Part shown: in pieces, positions 5,924 through 12,441 of the stretch | Layout of the letters: each line of letters opens with the position of its first letter | Position numbering within the stretch: position 1 is the first letter of the stretch | Assembly: GCA_964448105.1 (NCBI GenBank) | Contig: CAYUVK010000129.1 | Location: 1-12,441, forward strand | Direction: 5' to 3' | DNA: 12,441 nucleotides | Source of the DNA: CAVQBP01 sp964448105 | Lineage (GTDB): Bacteria; Bacteroidota; Ignavibacteria; Ignavibacteriales; Ignavibacteriaceae | Position numbers and translations under genes: made by a program | The notes under the pieces: generated by a model | Databases searched by the model: none | What the model was told of the DNA's origin: nothing | What the model saw: only the letters and a program-made list of their open reading frames with translations

Positions 5924-5934
5924 TTTAATATTGT

Positions 5935-6000
5935 CTTGGGTAAAGTGAACCGATTTAATACGAATGAAAAGTATACCCTATACCCCAAGTGTAGCCGGTT
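5935..6000 (+). promoter_or_regulatory. Possible structured leader upstream of gcvH
   Basis: CTTGGGTA (5935-5942) can pair with TACCCCAAG (5981-5989, one extra C), and AACCG (5948-5952) with CGGTT (5996-6000). The pairs interleave as in a pseudoknot. The stretch lies between accC and gcvH. It lacks the conserved core of the glycine riboswitch, and the fold is short and unproven. Confidence 0.25.
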
Positions 6001-6072
6001 AACATTTTTATAACACGAATAATTAATATAAATTACACTAAATTAATGATCATCAAAAACTTTGAGGTTTAA

Positions 6073-6453
6073 ATGAACTTCCCAACAAATATAAAATATA
6101 CAAAAGATCATGAATGGATTTCCGTTCAAAAAAATATCGGAACCGTAGGAGTTACAGATTATGCGCAGGGTGAATTAGGCGATGTAGTGTTTATTGACAT
6201 TGATCCTAATAAAGGAGATGTGAAAAAAGGTGAATCCTTTGGAACAATTGAAGCTGTAAAAACAGTAAGTGATCTTTTTGCACCTGTAGGCGGAAAAATT
6301 ATCGAAGTAAATAAAGACTTAACCGATACACCTGAAGTAGTAAATTCTGATCCTTACGGTTTAGGATGGATGGTAAAAATTGAAATAAAAGATCAGAATG
6401 AATTGAACGATCTTTTAAATGCCGAGCAATACAAGGAATTAGTGGATCATTAG
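6073..6453 (+). CDS. gcvH: Glycine cleavage system H protein
   Basis: A 126-residue lipoyl carrier protein, normal length for GcvH. Its lipoyl arm accepts the aminomethyl group from the P protein, passes it to the T protein and is reoxidised by the L protein. It starts with the conserved YTKDHEWI (9-16). The lipoylation site lies in FGTIEAVKTVSDLFAPVGG, with Lys63, and the end shows N-S-D-P-Y-G-L-G-W-M (91-100). A GAGG (6063-6066) lies six bases before the ATG. No gcvP, gcvT or lipoate-attachment gene is in the window, so its partners are encoded elsewhere. It is separated from accC by 149 non-coding bases and from guaA by 66, with no terminator seen on either side. Confidence 0.97.
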   Translation: MNFPTNIKYTKDHEWISVQKNIGTVGVTDYAQGELGDVVFIDIDPNKGDVKKGESFGTIEAVKTVSDLFAPVGGKIIEVNKDLTDTPEVVNSDPYGLGWMVKIEIKDQNELNDLLNAEQYKELVDH

Positions 6454-6519
6454 TCTTCTCCCGAATTATATATTTCTAAGAATAATAATTTCCTACACAA
6501 AAGTTTATTTATATGATTA

Positions 6520-8061
6520 ATGCCTAATAGAGAAAATATTCTAATAATAGATTTCGGCTCTCAATATACCCAGCTTATAACAAGGCGGGTTAGAGAAGCA
6601 AATGTCTACTCTGAAATTTATCCCCATACAATCTCACTTAAAAAAGCGAAAGAAATAAATCCTACCGGGATAATTTTATCCGGCGGACCTATGAGCGTCT
6701 ATGATAAAGATGCACCCCAGTTAGATCCTTCAATTTTAAAATTAGGAATCCCGGTTTTAGGAATTTGTTACGGGCTGCAAATTATCTGTAAAGAATTTAA
6801 TGGAGTTGTAGAGCCTGCTTCTGATCGTGAATATGGTAAAGCAGAACTTAATATTTTAGATGAATCTGAATTATTTGAAGGGGTAAAAAAGGAATCAACA
6901 GTCTGGATGAGTCATGGTGATTACTTAACTAAAGTTCCAAAAGATTTTAAAATCATCGGTAAATCTGATCATTCCCCAATTTGTGCTGTTTCAAATAAAG
7001 AATTAAATATTTATGGTGTCCAATTTCATCCCGAAGTAAATCATACCGAAGAAGGAAGAAAAATAATAAATAATTTTTTATTAAAGATATGCAAATGCAA
7101 AGGTGACTGGACTCCGCAAAATTTTATTGAAGAAAATATCAGAAAGATAAAATCAATTGTAAAAAAAGAAAATGTTATCTGTGCTTTAAGCGGCGGTGTT
7201 GATTCGACGGTAGCTGCGGTTTTAGTGGAAAAAGCAATCGGTGATAGGCTTCTCTGCATCCATATAGATACAGGATTGATGAGAAAAAATGAGAGTCAAT
7301 TAATTGCAAAAATGTTTGAAGATAATCTTCATTTGAATATTATAAATATTGATGCTTCGGATAAATTTCTAAAAAATTTAAATGAGGTTTCGGATCCCGA
7401 AAAGAAAAGAAAAATTATTGGCAATACATTTATAGAAGTATTTGAGGAAGAAGCAAAAAAACACAAAGAAGCCGGGTTTTTAGTTCAAGGGACTTTATAT
7501 CCTGACGTAATTGAATCTGTGCAGGTTAAAGGTGTTTCTGCTACAATAAAAACCCATCATAATGTTGGGGGTTTACCTGAAAAAATGAATCTGAAATTGA
7601 TAGAACCTTTTAGGGAGCTATTCAAAGATGAAGTTAGAAATGTCGGACGGGAATTAAATATCCCTGAAGAATTTATTGAAAGGCATCCATTTCCCGGTCC
7701 CGGTTTGGCAGTAAGGATTTTAGGTGAAATAACAAAAGCTAAACTTGACATTTTGCGTGAAGCTGACGATATTTTTATAAACGAAATAAAAAAAGCCGGA
7801 ATTTATAACAAAATATGGCAGGCATTTTCTATTCTTCTCCCGGTTCAATCAGTAGGTGTAATGGGTGACTCAAGAACATATGAAAATGTTTTGGCTTTAC
7901 GTGCGGTTACTTCTGTAGATGGAATGACTGCAGACTGGTTTAAATTTGATCATGAATTTTTGGAACTGGTTTCAAATAAAATTATAAACAAAGTGCATGG
8001 AATTAACCGGGTTGTTTATGATATTAGTTCGAAACCTCCATCTACGATTGAATGGGAATAA
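6520..8061 (+). CDS. guaA: GMP synthase (glutamine-hydrolysing)
   Basis: A 513-residue fused GMP synthase that converts XMP to GMP using ATP and ammonia from glutamine. The N-terminal class I glutamine amidotransferase (about 6-190) has its nucleophile in G-I-C-Y-G (Cys83) and the His170/Glu172 pair in F-H-P-E-V. The ATP-pyrophosphatase domain begins with the PP-loop S-G-G-V-D-S-T (224-230). The C-terminal dimerisation part includes ERHPFPGPGLAVR and ends PPSTIEWE, as in the family. The ATG at 6520 has no clear ribosome site; the start is fixed by the conserved N-terminus, and an ATG at 6513 gives only a four-codon peptide. A TPR gene starts 2 bases after the stop. Confidence 0.98.
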   Translation: MPNRENILIIDFGSQYTQLITRRVREANVYSEIYPHTISLKKAKEINPTGIILSGGPMSVYDKDAPQLDPSILKLGIPVLGICYGLQIICKEFNGVVEPASDREYGKAELNILDESELFEGVKKESTVWMSHGDYLTKVPKDFKIIGKSDHSPICAVSNKELNIYGVQFHPEVNHTEEGRKIINNFLLKICKCKGDWTPQNFIEENIRKIKSIVKKENVICALSGGVDSTVAAVLVEKAIGDRLLCIHIDTGLMRKNESQLIAKMFEDNLHLNIINIDASDKFLKNLNEVSDPEKKRKIIGNTFIEVFEEEAKKHKEAGFLVQGTLYPDVIESVQVKGVSATIKTHHNVGGLPEKMNLKLIEPFRELFKDEVRNVGRELNIPEEFIERHPFPGPGLAVRILGEITKAKLDILREADDIFINEIKKAGIYNKIWQAFSILLPVQSVGVMGDSRTYENVLALRAVTSVDGMTADWFKFDHEFLELVSNKIINKVHGINRVVYDISSKPPSTIEWE

Positions 8062-8063
8062 TT

Positions 8064-8972
8064 ATGAGTGAAAGATATCAACTGGATCATAAATTAAAAG
8101 TAGCTGCGGATTACGAAGCGCAGGGGAAACCTCTTCACGCAATTCAGTTATATAATTCTATTATAAATGAATATCCTGATTTTGCAGAAGTCTATTTTTA
8201 TCTTGCCGAGCTTTATGAAAAAATGGGAAACTTAAAACCTGCTTTTAATCTTCTTTATTCTTTACTCAATACAGACCCTGAAAATAATGAAGTAAGGCTT
8301 TTTCTTGGACAATTTCTTCTTAGAAATTCTAAATGGGAAGAGGCAATAGAAGTTCTAAGCTTAATTCTTCCTGAAGAGAATCATATAGTCTCTTTCTTTT
8401 TGGGATATTCTCATTTTGTTTTAAAAGAATATGAAATGGCTAAAGTAAATTTTCTAAATTATATCTCTTTTAATGAACAAACAGAACTGCTGTATGAAGC
8501 TAATTTATATCTTGCAAAAATAGAAATGGAACTTGATAATTTTGAAAGCGCATTGAAATATGCAAAAAAAACAGATGCAATTTATTCAAATTTTTGGGAA
8601 TTAAATTTAATTTATAGTATCATTTATTATAACCTGGGAATGTATGCTCACGGAATTGTTCCAATTGAGAAAGCGATAAGGCTTAATCCTAAAGAAGCTG
8701 CTTCATATGAATGGGGGGGGAAGATTTTCTTAAAATTGGGGGATTATCTTAAAGCTGAAAATTTTTTTTTACAATATATTGAACATATGGATAATGTCTC
8801 TTCGGATATATATGCAAAACTCGGTGAAGCTTGTCTTAAAGCAAGCAAAGCTAAGGATGCGTTGACTTATTTTGATGTAGCCTTAAAATTAGACCCTGAA
8901 AATATTTTTGCCAGAGAGGGGAAAAAAAATGCTTCTCATATTCTAAATAAAAACAAAGCTTCCGATGGATAA
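8064..8972 (+). CDS. Soluble tetratricopeptide-repeat protein
   Basis: A 302-residue protein with no signal peptide or membrane helix, made of roughly eight TPR units. Typical ones are ADYEAQGKPLHAIQLYNSII, VYFYLAELYEKMGNLKPAFN, VRLFLGQFLLRNSKWEEAIE and IYAKLGEACLKASKAKDALT, with a last unit ending in LKLDPEN. TPRs bind partner proteins; no specific function can be assigned. I prefer the ATG at 8064, two bases past the guaA stop; the ATG at 8052 would overlap guaA by 10 bases. The end overlaps the next gene by 8 bases (ATGGATAA), so translation of the two is probably coupled. The gene holds a G8 tract (8713-8720, residues 217-219) and a T9 tract (8762-8770), and a one-G change in either direction brings a stop within 15 codons. 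Confidence 0.85.
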   Translation: MSERYQLDHKLKVAADYEAQGKPLHAIQLYNSIINEYPDFAEVYFYLAELYEKMGNLKPAFNLLYSLLNTDPENNEVRLFLGQFLLRNSKWEEAIEVLSLILPEENHIVSFFLGYSHFVLKEYEMAKVNFLNYISFNEQTELLYEANLYLAKIEMELDNFESALKYAKKTDAIYSNFWELNLIYSIIYYNLGMYAHGIVPIEKAIRLNPKEAASYEWGGKIFLKLGDYLKAENFFLQYIEHMDNVSSDIYAKLGEACLKASKAKDALTYFDVALKLDPENIFAREGKKNASHILNKNKASDG

Positions 8973-10734
8973 AAAACTAATTTTATTGTTCTCTTTCTTT
9001 TTTTTAATGTCAAATACAATTTTTGTATATCCCCAAAACAATCAAAATCCCTATGATAATTTTGTAAAAGCAGTTCAATTGTTTAATGCCGGGGATTATA
9101 ATAATGCTTTAAATATTTTTGATAAAATTTTAAGCGATACTAGTTCTAACTCTTCAAAATCGATTTCGTATCTGTTTAAAGGAAAGTGTTTTTTGCGGCT
9201 TAATAATTTTAGTGAAGCGGAAACTACCTTATTAAAGTTTATAGAATCCTATCCATTTAGCAACTATACAGACGAAGCCAGGTTAACTCTATCAAAAACT
9301 TACTATGAAGAAAAGAATTATTTGGATGCTTTTAAAGAACTAGCGAATTTAATAAATACAAGCAATTCCGAATTTTATATAAATTATGCAAAGGCACAAG
9401 GAGAAAAAATAGCAGAAAATTATTTGATATCGTTCGATATTAAAAAAATATATGATTCGTTAAATGAAAGTAAAGCAGAACCTTATTTATTATTAGTTCT
9501 TGCAAAAGTTAATGTTACCGAAGGTGACTTAAAAGTCGCCAAGCTATATCTGCAGCAACTAATTCAAAAATATCCTGATGCTGCAGAACATGGGGAAGCT
9601 TCCCTGCTTGAACAGAAAATTGATAGAGGCGAATTAATAGTTCAACAAAATACTGGTACATCTTTTCCATTAATTGGTGTTATGCTTCCTTTAAGCAGTG
9701 ATTTAGTAAATGCTAGTGCATCATCGGCGGCATCACAAATTTTACAGGGAATTAAATATGCTGTTTCAGAATATAATTCTGCTCATGAAACGGAAAAAAT
9801 CGGAATCGTTGTAAAAAACACGCGAATGGATAAAAACAAAATTGACAGCATAAAAATTGAATTTCAAAATATTCCTTCTATTAAAGCAATTATAGGACCT
9901 ATTTTTAGCAATGAAGTTAGAACTGTTATTGATGATTTCAAGGGTATAGAGATTCCTATAATTTCTCCTACTGCTACAGATACCGGTTTAACTAATAAAA
10001 ATGATAATTTTTTCCAGGCAAATCCTCCTTTTTCTCTAAGAGGAAAAGTTATGGCTGACTATGTTTATTATGTTGAAAATAAAAGTAGATTGGCAGTTTT
10101 AAGCTCGGTTGACGGTTATTCTCCTTTGCTTGCTTCAACTTTTAGTAATGAATTTAAAAAAAATGGAGGAGAAATTTGGGTTAGTGCATCATATAAAAGT
10201 AATTCTTTTGCTTTAAGTGAACCTGTTTCCCAGATTGCTGCTTACCAGGATACCCTTCAAGGTATATATATTCCTTTAGCCGATAAAATAGATGCACCGG
10301 CTATATTTTCAGAATTAGTTCAGCAAGACTCAACTGTTGTTCCGATTTATGGAAACCAGGATTGGTTTTATGCAAAAGGATATGAATCCGCCCCGGCTTT
10401 AAGTGATCGATTAACATTTACGTCCGATTATTTTATTGATTATAGTGACAGCACTTTTATCAGGTTTAGCAGGGACTTTTTTAATAGGGCGGGTATCGAT
10501 CCTAATAGAAATGTATTATACGGATATGATACCGCTAAATATCTTTTATTTGTTATAGAAAATAGCACAAATAGCCGGTTTGCAGTAAAAGATAAAATGG
10601 AATCGGGAATTGTGGTACAAGGCTTTCATAATAATATATCATTTAATAAAGATCATATAAATGAATATCTGAATATAGTAAGATACAAAAACGGCAAGTT
10701 TGATCTGGTGGAGAGATTTAAAGCATCCAATTAA
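8965..10734 (+). CDS. Exported TPR plus periplasmic-binding-fold protein (LpoA/PBP-activator-like)
   Basis: A 589-residue protein. Residues 1-24 form a signal peptide (KK then a hydrophobic run ending near V-Y-P-Q) without a lipobox Cys. Residues 30-230 hold TPR-like helical repeats (AVQLFNAGDYNNALNIFDKI, YLFKGKCFLRLNNFSEAETT, LYLQQLIQKYPDAAEHGEAS). From about 234 (FPLIGVMLPLSSD) to the end is a type I periplasmic-binding fold of the Leu/Ile/Val-receptor kind, with IKAIIGPIFSNEVRTVI, the I-P-I-I-S-P-T-A-T stretch and a late NVLYGYDTAKYLLFVIE helix. This order, N-terminal helical repeats plus a C-terminal binding fold, is that of LpoA, the outer-membrane activator of PBP1A. A role in peptidoglycan synthesis is inferred, but no lipid anchor is seen. 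It is translationally coupled to the preceding TPR gene. Confidence 0.8.
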   Translation: MDKKLILLFSFFFLMSNTIFVYPQNNQNPYDNFVKAVQLFNAGDYNNALNIFDKILSDTSSNSSKSISYLFKGKCFLRLNNFSEAETTLLKFIESYPFSNYTDEARLTLSKTYYEEKNYLDAFKELANLINTSNSEFYINYAKAQGEKIAENYLISFDIKKIYDSLNESKAEPYLLLVLAKVNVTEGDLKVAKLYLQQLIQKYPDAAEHGEASLLEQKIDRGELIVQQNTGTSFPLIGVMLPLSSDLVNASASSAASQILQGIKYAVSEYNSAHETEKIGIVVKNTRMDKNKIDSIKIEFQNIPSIKAIIGPIFSNEVRTVIDDFKGIEIPIISPTATDTGLTNKNDNFFQANPPFSLRGKVMADYVYYVENKSRLAVLSSVDGYSPLLASTFSNEFKKNGGEIWVSASYKSNSFALSEPVSQIAAYQDTLQGIYIPLADKIDAPAIFSELVQQDSTVVPIYGNQDWFYAKGYESAPALSDRLTFTSDYFIDYSDSTFIRFSRDFFNRAGIDPNRNVLYGYDTAKYLLFVIENSTNSRFAVKDKMESGIVVQGFHNNISFNKDHINEYLNIVRYKNGKFDLVERFKASN

Positions 10735-10735
10735 A

Positions 10736-10751
10736 GGGAGGTGCAGAAATT
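10736..10751 (+). promoter_or_regulatory. Ribosome binding site and AUU initiation codon of radC
   Basis: GGGAGG (10736-10741) is two bases past the previous stop, seven bases before ATT 10749-10751, and is in phase with the RadC reading frame. No ATG or GTG lies in frame near it. The alternative TTG at 10767 has no ribosome site and would remove conserved residues. Confidence 0.7.
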
Positions 10752-11429
10752 TTAAAAGTAAAAGATTTGCCTTTAGATGATCGCCCAAGGGAGAAATTAA
10801 TATTAAGGGGTGTTCAAAATTTAACTGATGCAGAACTTATTGCCATTCTTCTTAGAACAGGGACGAAGGGAAAATCTGTGATAAGTGTAGCGCAAGAATT
10901 AATCAATAAAAACAGAAATCTTGCTGTCTTAGCAACACTTTCATTTTCCAGCCTGGTAAAAACCGACGGCATCGGTAAAGATAAAGCAGCCACTCTTTTA
11001 GCTGCTTTCGAATTAAACCGCAGAATTGAGTCACAAACAAAATGGCTTTCTGAAAAGAAAATAACTTCTCCTAAAGATATTGCTGATATTTTCATCCCTA
11101 TTTTAAGGGATGAAGTAAAAGAAAAATTTATTCTTGTTTGTTTAAATTCGGCAAATAAAATAATTAAATATGAAGTTATTTCAATCGGTAATTTAAATTC
11201 AAGCGTTGTACATCCTAGGGAGATATTTAAAGCGGCAATTGAAAACAATTCGGCAAGTGTGATATTAATACATAACCATCCAAGCGGCAACCCGGAACCC
11301 AGTAACGAAGATATATCAATAACAAAAAAAATTGTTGAAGCAGGTAAAATTTTAGATATACCTGTCTTTGATCATTTAATTATTGCAGCAAATTCATTTA
11401 CAAGTTTTGTGGAAAAGAGAATTATTTAG
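10749..11429 (+). CDS. radC: RadC family JAB/MPN-domain protein
   Basis: A RadC (UPF0758) protein of 226 residues if started at the ATT, which matches the family's usual length. The ATT start gives LKVKDLPLDDRPREKLILRG, equivalent to the common family opening. The helix-hairpin-helix-like half occupies about residues 1-100 and includes G-I-G-K-D-K-A-A. The second half is the JAB1/MPN metalloprotease-like domain with V-I-L-I-H-N-H-P-S-G (about 171-180), N-P-E-P-S-N-E-D-I (181-189) and F-D-H-L-I-I-A (207-213). His175, His177 and Asp188 are the expected Zn ligands. Biochemical function is unsettled: the name comes from a misassigned DNA-repair mutation. It is the last gene of the guaA run. Confidence 0.95.
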   Translation: MLKVKDLPLDDRPREKLILRGVQNLTDAELIAILLRTGTKGKSVISVAQELINKNRNLAVLATLSFSSLVKTDGIGKDKAATLLAAFELNRRIESQTKWLSEKKITSPKDIADIFIPILRDEVKEKFILVCLNSANKIIKYEVISIGNLNSSVVHPREIFKAAIENNSASVILIHNHPSGNPEPSNEDISITKKIVEAGKILDIPVFDHLIIAANSFTSFVEKRII

Positions 11430-11581
11430 GGTTGTTATTTAAAGCAAAATAAAAAGTTATTGTATCAGCTTAACTTGAATTAATGGTTCGAATTTGTTAT
11501 ATATCAGGGCATTTATTAGTGACCTTATTGTTCTAACAGCTTGAAAAAAAAATATTTATAAAATTTAGCAAGTGGAAATAT

Positions 11582-11609
11582 TGTTATTATTCTATTATAT
11601 TTAATAACA
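11582..11609. promoter_or_regulatory. 8-bp inverted repeat upstream of the lipoprotein gene
   Basis: TGTTATTA (11582-11589) and TAATAACA (11602-11609) are perfect inverted copies with a 12-bp spacer, so the half-sites are 20 bp apart centre to centre. They sit 30 bases before the ATG at 11639. The layout is that of an operator, but the AT content weakens it. The 11430-11638 stretch otherwise holds no gene, and I see no certain promoter in it. Confidence 0.3.
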
Positions 11610-11638
11610 CAAATCAATCATTAAGTGGAGGTTCTAGT

Positions 11639-11914
11639 ATGAATATATCAAAATATGTAAGAAGCACGATCGCCATTGCTGCATTTGCTATAACAGCATT
11701 CGTGATGAGCGGTTGTGGTGGGGTTAGTGATGCAGAGATGGCTCAGCTAAATGACTTAAGAAGTGAAGTCAAATCTTTGCAGACAACTGCCGATTCCTTG
11801 AAAGAAGAGAGATCCAACTTGGAGAAAGATATTGCCGCAAAGAATGCAAAACTCCAGGAATGTGCAAAAGATAAAGAAGAAACAAAGGCAAATTTAGATA
11901 AAATGCCTAAATAA
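11639..11914 (+). CDS. Small Lpp-like coiled-coil lipoprotein
   Basis: A 91-residue protein. Residues 1-25 form a signal peptide (basic start, then IAIAAFAITAFV) ending in the lipobox M-S-G-C, so Cys26 would be lipidated after cleavage. Gly27 and Gly28 follow Cys26, with no Asp at the +2 position, which is compatible with outer-membrane sorting. The rest (about 33-88) is a charged coiled coil with heptads through DLRSEVKSLQTTADSLKEER and NLEKDIAAKNAKLQ, ending K-M-P-K. This resembles Braun-type lipoproteins, but the terminal Lys attachment is not shown and the family is unnamed to me. GGAGG (11627-11631) lies seven bases before the ATG. An exported coiled-coil gene follows at 11958. Confidence 0.75.
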   Translation: MNISKYVRSTIAIAAFAITAFVMSGCGGVSDAEMAQLNDLRSEVKSLQTTADSLKEERSNLEKDIAAKNAKLQECAKDKEETKANLDKMPK

Positions 11915-11931
11915 TTTCTAAAGAAATTTTT
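11913..11931 (+). terminator. AT-rich hairpin between lipoprotein and next gene
   Basis: AATTTC (11913-11918), a TAAA loop and GAAATT (11923-11928) form a perfect stem followed by T residues. It overlaps the lipoprotein stop codon and lies 27 bases before the next ATG. It may be a weak terminator that lets the lipoprotein be made in excess over the downstream protein. Confidence 0.4.
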
Positions 11932-11957
11932 ATTAATTGAAATTGGAGGAAAATTTT

Positions 11958-12441
11958 ATGAAGTTAACTAAATATTTAAGCGGTGTTCTTATTCTTCTCC
12001 TTGTTTTTTCTGTAAATCTATTTGCACAGGAAGAAGAAATGACATCAGATGAATGGCAAGCCGAAATGGCTCGCTTGAATTCTGAAAAAGCTAGTCTTCA
12101 GCAAGAAACTCAAACATTACAATCCGATATAAATAACCTAAAATCTACAACGATTAAAAGTTATGAAGATTGTGTGAATGAGAACTATTCTATGGTTGGT
12201 GCAACAAGAGCTGATGTAGATAATTTTAGAAAAGCTGTTGCAGAATTAAACGGAAAGATTCAAAGGAAAGAAGGACCAAAAGCAGATAGACAAAAAGATC
12301 TTGATGCTTTAAAAATGAACAAAATTTCTGCATTACCTGAATTTTTTGATAAAGTTCATAGCCAAATGCAAAATGCATTAGATGCATGGGTTGAAGCACC
12401 AACATCTATTCAATATGAAGTTGTTAGAGGCGATTGTCTCT
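11958..12441 (+). CDS. Exported coiled-coil protein, probable LysM domain (3' end outside window)
   Basis: The first 161 codons are open to the window edge. GGAGG (11945-11949) lies eight bases before the ATG. Residues 1-24 form a signal peptide (hydrophobic LSGVLILLLVFSVNLFA, then Q-E-E-E). Residues 32-61 form a coiled coil (EMARLNSEKASLQQETQTLQ and onward), and further helical, charged segments follow to about 145. The visible end, Q-Y-E-V-V-R-G-D-C-L, looks like the start of a LysM peptidoglycan-binding domain (Y-x-V-x-x-G-D-x-L pattern); this is inference because the domain is cut off. With the preceding lipoprotein, it suggests a peptidoglycan-to-outer-membrane link or division-related envelope function. 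The exact family is unknown to me. Confidence 0.75.
   Translation, partial: MKLTKYLSGVLILLLVFSVNLFAQEEEMTSDEWQAEMARLNSEKASLQQETQTLQSDINNLKSTTIKSYEDCVNENYSMVGATRADVDNFRKAVAELNGKIQRKEGPKADRQKDLDALKMNKISALPEFFDKVHSQMQNALDAWVEAPTSIQYEVVRGDCL

Noticed and set aside
5924..6072. Glycine riboswitch before gcvH
   Set aside because: The conserved core sequences of the glycine aptamer are absent.
10814..11290. A 158-codon minus-strand frame
   Set aside because: It is entirely antisense to radC, a well-conserved gene, with no ribosome site and no recognisable protein.

Overview
The window is ordinary chromosomal DNA from an AT-rich bacterium, most likely of the Bacteroidota/Chlorobi side and plausibly Ignavibacteria. 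This is inferred from several things: the low GC content, strong GGAGG-type ribosome sites on some genes and none on others (efp, guaA), a tRNA without an encoded CCA, an abundance of TPR proteins, and protein flavour. I recognise no phage, transposon, CRISPR array or defence cassette.

Left part (1-2600), sparse and partly decaying. A single-domain STAS protein lies on the minus strand (179-484). On the plus strand follow a small single-pass membrane protein gene that is split by a frameshift (754-959), a strong intercistronic hairpin (958-990), and a two-helix holin-like membrane protein (1025-1288). Next come a tiny basic Cys/His protein (1574-1744) with a clear terminator, a 45-bp imperfect palindrome (1903-1947), a truncated and stop-ridden pseudogene of dimethylarginine dimethylaminohydrolase (1994-2296), and a tRNA-Arg(CCG) (2347-2420). 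Several stretches here are non-coding and AT-rich.

Middle part (2600-6450), core metabolism. A YfgM-like membrane-anchored TPR protein ends at a probable terminator. It is followed by efp, accB (biotin carrier) and accC (biotin carboxylase) as one tight unit, then gcvH (lipoyl carrier of glycine cleavage). The accC gene starts with TTG, lies in the same frame as accB, and is separated from it by only 27 bases. The carboxyltransferase genes accA/accD and the other gcv genes are not in the window.

Right part (6500-11430), a tightly packed run. guaA (GMP synthase), a soluble TPR protein, an exported TPR plus periplasmic-binding-fold protein resembling penicillin-binding-protein activators, and radC are separated by a few bases or overlap. 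The soluble TPR gene carries a G8 and a T9 tract; losing or gaining one G gives an early stop. radC appears to start at an ATT codon seven bases after a GGGAGG site.

Right end (11430-12441). After about 210 bases of non-coding DNA come a small Lpp-like coiled-coil lipoprotein and the first 161 codons of an exported coiled-coil protein that enters what looks like a LysM domain where the window ends. Together with the LpoA-like gene, they suggest cell-envelope/peptidoglycan functions. I did not find a convincing new multi-gene system. The most notable items are the two broken genes, the AUU start, the homopolymer tracts and the small unknown proteins.
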